Shown: positions 43,936-52,760, counted from the stretch's first letter. The stretch is 54,757 nucleotides of DNA from Sphingopyxis sp. (GCA_016793775.1 JAEULK010000101.1:1-54757); one strand, 5' to 3'. Made by a program: numbers and translations. The notes: generated by a model from the sequence alone, not told the origin.

Positions 43936-46900
43936 GGTTTTTGGATCATTCCTTTGAGCGTGGTCAGGATATGTGGCTGCAGGCAATAGATGTCCTCATC
44001 TTCGATCGCGACCTCGTCGAGGATATCGAACGCCCAATCGTTGATCGTCTCGATCGCACCGCCGGGAAGAAGCTTCTCGCGCTTGCAGAGCGAAGCGAAG
44101 ACATCGGCTTCAATGGGGCTCTCGATGAGCGCCATGAGAAGATGGCTATGGGGAGCATCTAGTCCGGCGAAGAGCGCTTGCTCTTCGGCCTGGAGCGGTG
44201 CGGCGGGTTCCGGTTCGTTTTCGGGGTCTTCCTCCCGGAAGATCGAGGCGAGCATGGTAGAGACGGCGGCCGTTTCTTCGCGGATGCGAGCGAGCTTGTC
44301 GCTATCGATATCTCGCGAAACGCGGGCTGCGGCCTTGTTCGGGGTGGGCGCAGGTGACGGCGCATCAGGTCCGGAATGCAGCCGCGAATAAACTTCATCC
44401 TGCGGCTTCCCGAGCAATTTGTAGAGGCCCTCGAGAAAGCGCACCTCGGTCGGGGTGACGCGCTGATCGGCAAGCACGGCATTGATGACGGACTGCAGAA
44501 CCATTTCTTTGTCGGCAGGGGTGAGATCGGCAACGCGCTTGGTCGCGGCGCGCAGCTTGGGCGGATTGTGCACAAGCGCATGCATGTGCGCCTCCAGCCG
44601 CGTGCGCTCCGGCGGCGTGAGTTCATTAAGTGCCCCGAGATCGCGCACGATCGATTCCAGTTCGGCCTCGACGACCAGATTATCAGCCTGTGCGGCGAGA
44701 ACTGCGATCTCTACCATCGTTCGTGCAACGTCATACCGTCCGCTGCCCGCCGCAGGCGCACCCGAGGTAGCGTCAAACAGGCACAGGGTCATATCCTCGC
44801 TGAGCGTCGGAGCCGGCCCGAAGCGCTTGTCGGGTTCGAAACCGACTTTCATTGCATCCAGGATATCGCCGAGACGCTTTCGATAATTTTGCCGTTGATC
44901 TTTGGCCTCAATTGCCCCGTTATCCAAAAACAGATCGAGGAGTTCAGCAAGCTTGACGGGCGCGAAGCCGGTCCCTGCGATCCTTTCTTCCAGCTGGCTT
45001 CGCACCAACGCATAGCGGCCTGAAGGATCGCGCGACCGGATCAGCGGCGGAGCGAGCGCGGCGGCGAGCACCGAGCCTTGCTCGGCGGGGTGGCGGCCAA
45101 GGAAGCGGCTCAGGGGATCGAGCGCATCGGTGCAGTCGTTGAGCAACTGTTCGAACTTGGCGACAGGGGCACTGATCGAAGCGATGTCGGGAAGATGGTC
45201 TAGTGACGCGATTGCGTTAAATTCGCTGCTTGCCGAACGATATTGATAACTTAGCCGCGTCTTGGGTTTGGCGACCTTGATCCCGCCCGGAAAGCGAGTC
45301 TCATATTCATGGTGCCAGAGCGCTTTGAAGTCGTCGAAGCACCGCTTCGCCGCGGTGCGGGGCCAGATTTGCGGATGCGCCAGCGCCCAGCAAAGCGCAT
45401 CTTCAGCGCCTATCGGCTCGCCCTTGGCAACTTTCTCGCCGAGGTAGAGCCGGACCGGTATTGGTATTTCCCAAGCGTAGCGAGACTCGATCGATGCGGT
45501 GAGACTGTCAGGAGGCGATCCATGCAGGACTTGGGCGGCATCCATCAGCGAACGAGCGTATCCGGCGAAACTGTAGTTGTCGCCGTAAACCGACAAAAGC
45601 GCATCAAGCTCGCCCATAATGGCGCCGGATTCGTCCGCTGCCTTCGCTTTGACGAGCCGTCTTTCGAGACCGTAAAAATAAAGGAAAACATAGCCGATAG
45701 GAGTTGCCGGATTGCGTCTGCCGTCGGCTAGCCATTCAATATAGGCTCGCCGCGCACCGGGCTGAAGCTCGCTATAGTGCGGCCAATAGCCGAGGCTGCT
45801 ACCGCTGCGGTCGGACCACGCCCCCAAGGGAAGCGCGGGGTCGACGAGGGCGCGGTGCCGACCCTCCTTCCTGGCCGGTGAACCGAAGTAAAGAAGCTCG
45901 GCTTCGAAATCGATGTCGCCGACAGTTACCCTTGTCGCCGCTGCAATCCAGCGTTCGGCGGCGATGTTGCGTCCAGTCGATGCTCGCGGGCGACCCGTCT
46001 CCGCCGCTGTCTTGGATGAAAAGAGCGATGAAAGGGCGCTATGAAAACCCGTCGCTACCTGCTCGCTGCCACGCTGCGCTGCAGGAATAGTTCGCTCAGA
46101 CTGTTGTACCAGGCGCGGATCGGGCGGGCGGATCGAGTTGGACGCGACGCCGCGCCGCCTTTCGGCATAGTGGCGGGCCTGGTCGAATGTCGTGAAAATA
46201 TAACCGCCGCAAGCGAAGCGTCCATCGCCGGTCTCGTGCACTTCCGGCCAGTGCGGGAAGGGCAGGCTGTGCGGCGTCGTTGTGCTCGCGGGATTTTCGG
46301 GCTCAGTGACGATCGCCGTTTCAGCCGGCACATCCTCAGCCGCAGAACGCAAGATCGCGGGAGACGCGGTGGTGGCAGTAGAAGGGCGTGGCGGTGCTCC
46401 TGCGGGAAAAGTCGGCTTGCGCTTGCGCTTTCGCTCCGCCGCCGCGCGCGCTTGCTCGAAACTCGAATAGCTTAGCCCACCGCTCGCATAGCGCCCGTTC
46501 TCGGTGCGCCTAACGTCCGGGTCGCTGGTATCGCCCGCTTGCTCGGTGACCGGGCGTTCGGAGTTCGGACGTTCAGCAAAGGTGCGATCGGTGCGGTGCG
46601 TATGCGCGGGAAGAGGGCTAAGGGGCCTGCGTTGCCGCTCCGCGAAATCTCTCGCCTGTTGTTCGGTTGTAAAGCTGAACCCGCCGGCCACGAATCGGCC
46701 ATCACTGCGGGCCTCCACGTCGGGATCGGCGAGCAACTCCGTGCCGGCAGATGGTGTGCCAGACGTCGACTGTGCCACATGGCTTTGAGGTGACGTCAGC
46801 CGATGGCGTTCTCGGTCTGGCGCGTCTTCGGTTACCGTCTCGCTTGGTCGCGCCACGGATTTGCCGGGGATTGCCATCAACAGCAGCGACAATGCAAAAA

Positions 46901-47237
46901 GCACGAGACCAACAGGCGGTGCGATAAGCAACGCGAGATATGCGCTGCCGTTGATCAGCGCCAGCCAACCACTCAGTCCGATGTCGTGGAAACGGCGAAC
47001 CTGAAGCGCGAACCAAGGAACTGCAGTTGCGAGCCACCACAATAAATAGATGAGAACAGCGTTTGGCGGGTCGGCGGCAGGGTCGGAGACATTTCCTATC
47101 TGGGCGTCGAAAAGCGAGCCGAAGACCGTGAACATGAAGACAAGCGCCGAAAGACTGAAAAACAGCCAGAATTCACTTCGTCCCGAGCGACCCTGAAAAT
47201 CAGCATAGCGCCATAAAGGCCGCAATAAATTCGCCAT
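43932..47237 (-). CDS. Membrane-anchored TerB_N/TerB/TerB_C protein with DUF805 domain
   Basis: The protein of about 1101 residues has an N-terminal DUF805-like membrane domain (~1-125; four hydrophobic segments, FQGRSGRSEFWLFF and VRRFHDIGLSGW). A disordered region follows with three similar ~33-residue repeats (~171-204, 239-272, 330-363), each reading like DGRF-x-x-GG-x-x-F-T-x-x-QAR-x-x-AERRR. The remainder is a TerB_N domain (~438-650), a TerB-like helical part (~850-935; AVLADQRVTPTEVRFLEGL) and a TerB_C domain (~1010-1101). Its stop overlaps the BrxD-like start. I chose ATG 47237 as it precedes the DUF805 domain directly. TerB domains are linked to phage, colicin and metal stress. Confidence 0.8.
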   Translation of the reverse strand: MANLLRPLWRYADFQGRSGRSEFWLFFSLSALVFMFTVFGSLFDAQIGNVSDPAADPPNAVLIYLLWWLATAVPWFALQVRRFHDIGLSGWLALINGSAYLALLIAPPVGLVLFALSLLLMAIPGKSVARPSETVTEDAPDRERHRLTSPQSHVAQSTSGTPSAGTELLADPDVEARSDGRFVAGGFSFTTEQQARDFAERQRRPLSPLPAHTHRTDRTFAERPNSERPVTEQAGDTSDPDVRRTENGRYASGGLSYSSFEQARAAAERKRKRKPTFPAGAPPRPSTATTASPAILRSAAEDVPAETAIVTEPENPASTTTPHSLPFPHWPEVHETGDGRFACGGYIFTTFDQARHYAERRRGVASNSIRPPDPRLVQQSERTIPAAQRGSEQVATGFHSALSSLFSSKTAAETGRPRASTGRNIAAERWIAAATRVTVGDIDFEAELLYFGSPARKEGRHRALVDPALPLGAWSDRSGSSLGYWPHYSELQPGARRAYIEWLADGRRNPATPIGYVFLYFYGLERRLVKAKAADESGAIMGELDALLSVYGDNYSFAGYARSLMDAAQVLHGSPPDSLTASIESRYAWEIPIPVRLYLGEKVAKGEPIGAEDALCWALAHPQIWPRTAAKRCFDDFKALWHHEYETRFPGGIKVAKPKTRLSYQYRSASSEFNAIASLDHLPDIASISAPVAKFEQLLNDCTDALDPLSRFLGRHPAEQGSVLAAALAPPLIRSRDPSGRYALVRSQLEERIAGTGFAPVKLAELLDLFLDNGAIEAKDQRQNYRKRLGDILDAMKVGFEPDKRFGPAPTLSEDMTLCLFDATSGAPAAGSGRYDVARTMVEIAVLAAQADNLVVEAELESIVRDLGALNELTPPERTRLEAHMHALVHNPPKLRAATKRVADLTPADKEMVLQSVINAVLADQRVTPTEVRFLEGLYKLLGKPQDEVYSRLHSGPDAPSPAPTPNKAAARVSRDIDSDKLARIREETAAVSTMLASIFREEDPENEPEPAAPLQAEEQALFAGLDAPHSHLLMALIESPIEADVFASLCKREKLLPGGAIETINDWAFDILDEVAIEDEDIYCLQPHILTTLKGMIQKP

Positions 47238-47647
47238 CGCATCCAAAGCCCCCCTGAGCCCGGGGCAGCTTGTCGAACGTGCGGCGGATAAACAAGCGGT
47301 TATCGACAAAGATCGATTAAGGGGACGCCGTCAAACTTATCGCGAGGGCACCCAAAGAACCCATGTTCAGGGTGCTGCGACCCCGTATGCAACTCTTGAG
47401 AAAATAGTCCAGATTGGATGGAATTTATGAGTATCAGGACCTGCCGATGCAACCGTGCTGATCGATCGAGTGCATTCCCCTTCTCGGCAATTAAGGTCCG
47501 CTTTCGCCTGTTTTCGGCCTGAAAGCCGACAGACTGCAACCGGCCACAAGCGGGCAACGGGCTAAAGAGCGCTTGCTGATTGTCTTGTCGCATGTGGGGG
47601 CAAGGCAGCAGGATAACGAGGTCGGACGGCTCGCGCGATCGAAATGC
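47238..47647. other. Intergenic region at the right island edge
   Basis: No convincing gene. It includes the promoter of the TerB operon and a copy of the degenerate motif (GGTCCGCTTTCGCC, 47495-47508) in a stretch that resembles decayed intergenic repeats of sphingomonads. Confidence 0.45.
47495..47508. repeat. Copy of the GAAAGCGGAC intergenic motif (inverted)
   Basis: GGTCCGCTTTCGCC is the reverse form of the motif, located outside the TerB operon near the right island edge. Confidence 0.35.
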
Positions 47648-48256
47648 TCAGCCGGGATAAGGTGATCCCCTCAATAGTCGGGCAAGATGCGTGGCATTAG
47701 CGGCCACCATTTTGGCGGTCTCGGTTACTTTGCTGGGGCGATGCTTAAGGTCCTTGAAATCGACTGAACCCATCGCCTCACCGACCCAGTAGCAGGCGGC
47801 CACAGCGGGAATCGTCCATCCCACATCGTTCAGCGCCTGAAAGATTTGCGACGAAGCATTATGCGCGCCGTCTTCATTGCCGACGATCGCGGCAACAGCC
47901 ACTTTCGAAAAGCTTGGCATCCGCCCCTTGTCGTCGGTCTCCGACAGGAAGGCATCCATTCGTTCCATCACAAGCTTGGCGACGCTTGATGCTTGACCCA
48001 TCCAGATCGGTGTGCCGAAGATGAGAATATCGGAGGCGAGGATCGCCTCGCGAATTTTCGGCCATTCGTCGCCAGCACCCTCGTTCGAGGTGACACCCCA
48101 TTTGATGCTGTGCGCGGCGATACGGATGGGCTTGCCGACACGGACGCCTTCCGCCTCGAAATGTTCGGTAAGCACCGCGAGCATGGCATCGGTCGAGCTC
48201 TTGCGGCCACGGGCCGACAGCGAGCAATTGATCGCGGTAGCGGTAATCGGGGGCAT
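47648..48256 (-). CDS. Flavodoxin-family NAD(P)H:FMN oxidoreductase
   Basis: The 202-residue protein has a flavodoxin-like fold: INCSLSARGRKSSTDAML (~9-26, phosphate loop), FGTPIWMGQASSVAKLVMERMD (~79-100) and GNEDGAHNASSQIFQALND (~125-143). It likely reduces FMN or quinones, as in WrbA-like or NADPH-dependent FMN reductases. It is probably a chromosomal gene just outside the island. AAGGAGACG is present before the ATG. Confidence 0.8.
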   Translation of the reverse strand: MPPITATAINCSLSARGRKSSTDAMLAVLTEHFEAEGVRVGKPIRIAAHSIKWGVTSNEGAGDEWPKIREAILASDILIFGTPIWMGQASSVAKLVMERMDAFLSETDDKGRMPSFSKVAVAAIVGNEDGAHNASSQIFQALNDVGWTIPAVAACYWVGEAMGSVDFKDLKHRPSKVTETAKMVAANATHLARLLRGSPYPG

Positions 48257-48428
48257 ATCGTCTCCTTTACCCCGCCGGGGTGAAGCGCGCGCCGGTCGCG
48301 GTTGGTTCCGATGTCATACTGGCGGCGTACTCGGAATGACGATGAGCGTCCGCTCTCGACGCGCCTTGGGCGAGTTCCGACAGGGAATTCATGTTGAAAA
48401 TATCGGTGCCGCCGAGCGCGGGCAGTAA

Positions 48429-48454
48429 GAAGGGGCCGCCAAAGCGGCCCCTTC
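48429..48454 (-). terminator. Terminator after the BON-domain gene
   Basis: An 11-bp perfect stem (GAAGGGGCCGC/GCGGCCCCTTC) with a 4-base loop lies just after the BON gene stop on the minus strand, followed by a T-containing tail. Confidence 0.6.
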
Positions 48455-48470
48455 CTGCCGGCTTGCCGGG

Positions 48471-49262
48471 TCAATCGAGCTTGGGACTGACGACGCCCGA
48501 GCTGTAGCGCAGATTGTTCTGCACATGTTTGACGCCCGTGACGTCGTCGGCGACATCTTCGGCGCGGCGCTTCGACCGGCGATCCTCGACCGTGCCGGAG
48601 AGCGTGACTTCGCCCTCTGCGACGCTGACCTCGATCTCGGAGGCGTCGATCCAGACATCCTCGGTAAGACGGTCGTTCACGTCCTCGCGGATGCGCTCGT
48701 CGGAGCGGATATAGCTTTTGGGGCCGCGGCCGCGATGATCGAGTTCCCGGCGACGGCGCGCGTCGCGATCGCCGAACCAGGAAAGCACTTCGTCGCCGGC
48801 GCGGTCGAGGAAGCCGCGGTCGTCCGGGTCGTAATCGGGGCTGCGCGTCCGCGGATAATTGCCGTAAGGCGAATAGCCCTCGACCGGGAGATAGCCGAAC
48901 TCGCTCGGCCAGTAGTTGCCGCCGCGCGAACGATCCTCGCCTCGGGCTTCGCCGGCAGCATCGTAATAGGCGTCGCGGCGGGGCGTGCGGTCGTAACGGG
49001 GCCAGTCGGAGCGCTCAGCGCGGCGGACCGGCCGGCGATAGTCGCCCGCGCGCTCATCCTCCCAATTATCGCGGCGATATTCCTGCTCGCGATAGGCGCG
49101 GCGCGGGCGGCGCTGCTCGCGCTCGTCTTCCTCGATCGCCACATAAGCGCGCGAGGCATCCTCTGCGCGGCCGCGGTTGTAGCGACCCGGCGATGCGCCG
49201 GTGTCGGGGCTGCTGTTGTCGCTATAATCCCAGAGCGGGGTGCGGTCGTCGAACCTGTCCAT
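48471..49262 (-). CDS. BON-domain protein with SWFGD motif
   Basis: The 263-residue protein has an N-terminal disordered, Arg/Asp/Tyr-rich region (~1-155). An SWFGDRDARRRRELDHRGRG segment (~165-185) leads to a C-terminal BON domain (~190-263; ERIREDVNDRLTED, EVTLSGTVEDRRSK). BON domains bind membranes or phospholipids and occur in envelope and osmotic-stress proteins. GGAG lies 8 bases before the ATG at 49262, so the longer in-frame frame upstream is rejected. Confidence 0.8.
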   Translation of the reverse strand: MDRFDDRTPLWDYSDNSSPDTGASPGRYNRGRAEDASRAYVAIEEDEREQRRPRRAYREQEYRRDNWEDERAGDYRRPVRRAERSDWPRYDRTPRRDAYYDAAGEARGEDRSRGGNYWPSEFGYLPVEGYSPYGNYPRTRSPDYDPDDRGFLDRAGDEVLSWFGDRDARRRRELDHRGRGPKSYIRSDERIREDVNDRLTEDVWIDASEIEVSVAEGEVTLSGTVEDRRSKRRAEDVADDVTGVKHVQNNLRYSSGVVSPKLD

Positions 49263-49468
49263 GATCCATCTCCATTTGTTGAGGGTGGCGGGCAGGTTGC
49301 CGGGAAGGGAGGCAACCCCCCGTCCCGCCGAACCGACGCATGGAGTGGGGGCAAGTTCCCGATTTGGGCGCAATATGTCGCGCTGCGACGTCAACGCATC
49401 GACGAATGTGACCCGATCTCTCCAATGGGCGGTTGGCGTCGCCGGCGCTTCCGAGTTCTCATGGAGAA

Positions 49469-50392
49469 TCAAATCTGCAAAGGATCATACCCATTGGGCC
49501 GCGCGAGCTTTGCGTCCGGCGAACTGGCTGCTGGGGAACCGGATCTCTCCAACGCATCTTTCCAAAGCCTTCCCAGCTCGACGTCGATCCAGTCGGCGGC
49601 AAAAGGATCGAGGCCAGAGCCGGGATAAAGGCAAAACTCGCCGAAAAGCGGTTGGCAGTCGATTTCGTAAAAATCGACCCGAACGAAGGCTAGGTTCCCG
49701 GCAAGCGTCTCTGCAGCTTGCAGCATCGCCCCGAGGGAGGAGGGTCTGGAAGGTCGATCGGCGGCAGGCACGAGCTGCCGCCAGTTGCGGTCATGCAATA
49801 TCCAGCGGTGACGGACACCGCGCCCCAAATGTACCTGGACGTGCGTCGCGACACCGCCAAAGACGTAGATCTTGTAGTCGATGGGGAGAGGACGTGCGCC
49901 GCCGAGCAACGGCTCGGCGAAAACGCCACGCGGCACATTGCGATAAGCCCATTCGTCGAGCCAGCGGCCGTACTCCCGGCGCTGCCATCGGCGCGCGGCT
50001 CGCTGGACCTGCTTCCAGCGCTCGCAGTCCGGAAATGTCTCCAAGATTTGATATTGGTTACACCCATGTCGCGCCTTGACGATAGATGGGAGGGCGAACG
50101 GAATCATGCGCGGCAGAAGCTGGCCCTGCCAGAGCGTTGGTACGATCCAGTTTGCGCCGAGTTGCTCCGAGGCCAAGCGTTTTGCCTCAAGTTTATCCAG
50201 CAGCGTCGTTTGCAACGGTGACCGATCATTCAATTTGCGGAGCTGGACGAACTCGGTGAAGCGCGTCGGATTGAGCAGGTCGGGCAGGCGTCGATGACGC
50301 AAGGCGTAGAGAAGGGCAATCCGGTGCGCGGCTATCGAGGAGCCGACATTGTCCACTTTCGCCGGGTATTCCGAGGCGCGCGAGAGTTTCAT
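49469..50392 (-). CDS. TupA-like ATP-grasp protein
   Basis: This 307-residue protein is a member of the ATP-grasp TupA-like family: LLDKLEAKRLASEQLG (~64-79), YKIYVFGG (~173-180), VRVDFYEID (~243-251) and the FGEFCLYPGSGLDPFAADW C-terminal block. Relatives act in teichuronopeptide or surface polysaccharide biosynthesis, ligating amino-acid or sugar parts. No polysaccharide genes are adjacent, so the target is unknown. Confidence 0.75.
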   Translation of the reverse strand: MKLSRASEYPAKVDNVGSSIAAHRIALLYALRHRRLPDLLNPTRFTEFVQLRKLNDRSPLQTTLLDKLEAKRLASEQLGANWIVPTLWQGQLLPRMIPFALPSIVKARHGCNQYQILETFPDCERWKQVQRAARRWQRREYGRWLDEWAYRNVPRGVFAEPLLGGARPLPIDYKIYVFGGVATHVQVHLGRGVRHRWILHDRNWRQLVPAADRPSRPSSLGAMLQAAETLAGNLAFVRVDFYEIDCQPLFGEFCLYPGSGLDPFAADWIDVELGRLWKDALERSGSPAASSPDAKLARPNGYDPLQI

Positions 50393-51230
50393 GCCATGTC
50401 GGTCTCAGGGCTGAACGACGTGTGGCCGCTATCGCGGAAGCTCGGCCGATCCAGGTTTATATCGCGGCAAAGCTGCATGCGGATACGAACGACCCGGCGC
50501 AGAAAACGCTCCCGGCAATATCATCGACCGACCTCCGATCACCTGGGCAGCGCTCAGGCGCTCGGGTGCGACCAACCGGTGAGGAACGCGTCATCGCGCG
50601 CACCGCTGCGGATCGCGTGCAGCATCGCACGTCTCAACCTCGGATCTTCATGAACGGGCAAAAGAAGATTGCTACCGGTCAGCCTATTCGAGCGAAGTGG
50701 GGAGGGAAAGACCCCGGCGTGACTATGCCGAAACAGAAAAAATGCTGACCGTGTATCCGATGATTTGATTGCAGCATCCGCTTGCCTCAAACATTAGGCG
50801 CGTAGCACACTCCGACGGCCAAGCTGAGCGATATGTCGTTGAGCCGGATATGCGCGCCGATATTCGGACAACGTTGGGGAGCGGCGCGGACGACGATTGA
50901 ATGCGTACGCCGACGGCAATTCGACTGAGACGTGGGATCGAACAGCCGCGGCGATACGCGAAGCGATGCACATGGCGGCGGCAGACCGACCGATCACCGT
51001 CGAAGCCCGTGCGCCGTTCAAATGCAGTTGGCGAAGAAAGGTTGCAAAGATGGCACGCACGGTCGCCGCCATTCTGGAAAATTGTCGAGGCTGCCCTCCA
51101 CGCGATCGCGGCCTCAGGCCTCGGTGCTGCCATTGCCGATAGACGAGGACGGAGAGCCGCGCGCGCGGGCACGGGCGGGAACGACGATAGCCGCGGCGCA
51201 TTGGTCATGAGACAGCAAAGGAGCTTTCCG
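50393..51230. other. Long stretch without a convincing gene
   Basis: Several open frames exist on both strands but none has a good ribosome-binding site or a recognised family. One plus-strand frame near 50897-51142 contains a protein-like stretch (TVEARAPFKCSWRRKVAKMA) and might be a degraded or very small gene. One minus-strand frame near 50554-50790 ends in a protein-like tail. The 3' part holds the promoter of the PfpI gene. Confidence 0.4.
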
Positions 51231-51791
51231 ATGACCAAGGACAATATACTCGCCGGCTGCAGGATCCTGATCATGGCGACAGATGGCTTCGAACAATCCG
51301 AGCTTGAAGTGCCACTTCAGCGTCTGGAGGACGCCGGCGCGAAGGTCGAAATCGCATCGATCGACGATGATGATATTACCGGCTGGGACGAAGACGATTG
51401 GGGCGACGAGGTCGAAGTCGATCTCAAGATCGCTGACGTCGATACCGACCGTTATGACGCGCTCGTCCTCCCGGGCGGTCAGATCAATCCCGACTTGCTG
51501 CGGGTCGAGGACAAGGCGATCTCGATCATCCGGGCCTTCGCAGGTGCTGGAAAGCCGGTTGCCGCGATTTGCCATGCGCCGTGGCTTCTTGTCGAAGCCG
51601 GGCTCGCATCGGGCAAGCGAATGACGAGCTACAAGTCGATCCGCACAGATGTTGCCAATGCCGGCGCGCAGGTGGTCGATGAGAGCGTCGTGGTCGACGG
51701 CAATATCATCACGAGTCGCTGTCCCGACGACCTGCTCGACTTTTGCGATGCGATCGTTGCAGCGGTGGCCGACCGCAGGGCGCGGCCGTAA
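51231..51791 (+). CDS. PfpI/DJ-1 family protein (type 1 glutamine amidotransferase-like)
   Basis: The protein of 186 residues has the PfpI/DJ-1 pattern: ILIMATDGFEQSELEVP (~11-27), VLPGGQINPD (~78-87) and the nucleophile elbow AAICHAPWLL (~108-117) with catalytic Cys followed by His. Family members act as proteases, glyoxalases or protein deglycases in stress. AAGGAG lies 8 bases upstream of the ATG, so a longer frame starting earlier is rejected. It fits the stress-gene content of the right part. Confidence 0.85.
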   Translation: MTKDNILAGCRILIMATDGFEQSELEVPLQRLEDAGAKVEIASIDDDDITGWDEDDWGDEVEVDLKIADVDTDRYDALVLPGGQINPDLLRVEDKAISIIRAFAGAGKPVAAICHAPWLLVEAGLASGKRMTSYKSIRTDVANAGAQVVDESVVVDGNIITSRCPDDLLDFCDAIVAAVADRRARP

Positions 51792-51944
51792 CTGTGCCGA
51801 GCTCAATACGGGACTGTTGAGTTGTGAAAAGGCGATCGCGTGCGGGCACGGCGATTCTTGCGATAAGCTGTTGAAAGCTCGCTGTTCTATTTCGCGTCGC
51901 TTCAAAGCCTACCGCCCAGGCAGTTTGGAAAGAGGATGACCCAC

Positions 51945-52100
51945 ATGGGACAGAACAACCAGCAGAGCGGCCAAGCCGATCACAATCCGAACGAGAACCC
52001 CGGCGAGCAGGAACAGCAGCGTCGCCAGCTCGGTCAGGACAATGACCAGAAGTTGGGAAACCAGGCCGGCCGCGACGACGAGAATCTTCAGAAGCGCTGA
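51945..52100 (+). CDS. 51-residue Asn/Gln/Asp-rich hydrophilic protein
   Basis: The frame runs from ATG at 51945 to TGA at 52100 and encodes a protein beginning MGQNNQQSGQADHNPNENP. It is almost free of hydrophobic residues. An AGAGGATG-type site stands upstream. An earlier ATG at 51936 is in frame but too close to the site. It resembles the proteins at 17055 and 15256 in composition. A strong terminator follows. Confidence 0.6.
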   Translation: MGQNNQQSGQADHNPNENPGEQEQQRRQLGQDNDQKLGNQAGRDDENLQKR

Positions 52101-52141
52101 CGTCGGAAAGAAGAGTGACGCCGAGGCGCCCTCTCGGGGCA

Positions 52142-52171
52142 GGGCCGCACTTCGATGCGGCCCGGCCTTTT
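52142..52171 (+). terminator. Intrinsic terminator after the 51-residue gene
   Basis: An 8-bp stem (GGGCCGCA/TGCGGCCC) with a 6-base loop (52150-52155) is followed by GGCCTTTT. Confidence 0.65.
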
Positions 52172-52268
52172 CTATTCCCCGGTTGCGCCCATTCCAGGTG
52201 CAACCTTCCTACCACTTTGGCATTCTCCCTTCATCGATCGCGGACAGCGGAATGGGAAGGAGAGGCCC

Positions 52269-52472
52269 GTGCGAACGATTGAGATATGGCCCGACGAAAT
52301 CGAGGGCGGCGACACCGAGCGAGAGGGTGTCTTCTACGCGACTATGCGCTTCATCGACAGGGAAGCTGAAACAGCCGTCGTGATCTATCTGCAACCCGAG
52401 ATCGAGCGAGGCATGATCGCCGATCTTTACGGCTGGGCGCAAAGCCGCGGCATGACCGGTCGAACGAACTGA
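52269..52472 (+). CDS. Small hypothetical protein
   Basis: This 67-residue protein begins at GTG 52269 with AAGGAGAGG just upstream, which decides this start over a longer frame. It has a compact alpha/beta-like sequence (RTIEIWPDEIEGGD, YATMRFIDREAETAVVIYL) and a basic tail. I do not recognise the family. Confidence 0.55.
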   Translation: MRTIEIWPDEIEGGDTEREGVFYATMRFIDREAETAVVIYLQPEIERGMIADLYGWAQSRGMTGRTN

Positions 52473-52537
52473 ATTGGAAGCATGGGTTGGCAAGCGGTCG
52501 CCCGCCTGAATCGGAGCGCCCCTTGGCGGCCACCTTT

Positions 52538-52720
52538 TCAATTCGGAGACGTGGTTCGATGCAAGTCAGTCAGCACGGCGTTCCAGAATGCGATCTCTTC
52601 GTCATTGCCCCGGTCGCGCGACCATTGCACCTGCCTGGAGACGATGAAGTCGGCCTGTTTGCCATGCCGCAGCTTGATCTCCGACACACAATTTCGAATG
52701 TTATGACCTCCGAACGGCAT
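52538..52720 (-). CDS. 60-residue hypothetical protein
   Basis: The protein begins MPFGGHNIRN and ends in DLHRTTSPN. AAGGAG stands 7 bases before the ATG, a strong ribosome-binding site, which is the main support for a real gene. It has a helical C-terminal half (ADFIVSRQVQWSRDRGNDEE). No family is recognised. It is encoded just after groL on the same strand. Confidence 0.5.
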   Translation of the reverse strand: MPFGGHNIRNCVSEIKLRHGKQADFIVSRQVQWSRDRGNDEEIAFWNAVLTDLHRTTSPN

Positions 52721-52760
52721 TGCCGATCTCCTTGATGCTTCGCATAGAAACAGGGCAGGT

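Noticed and set aside
40440-47237. A complete BREX system
   Set aside because: Only BrxD- and BrxHI-like proteins are present; pglZ, pglX and brxA/B/C genes are absent in the window.
47300-47593. Minus-strand open frame of 97 codons at the right island edge
   Set aside because: It runs through the degenerate repeat motif, has no ribosome-binding site and no recognised family; treated as decayed intergenic DNA.
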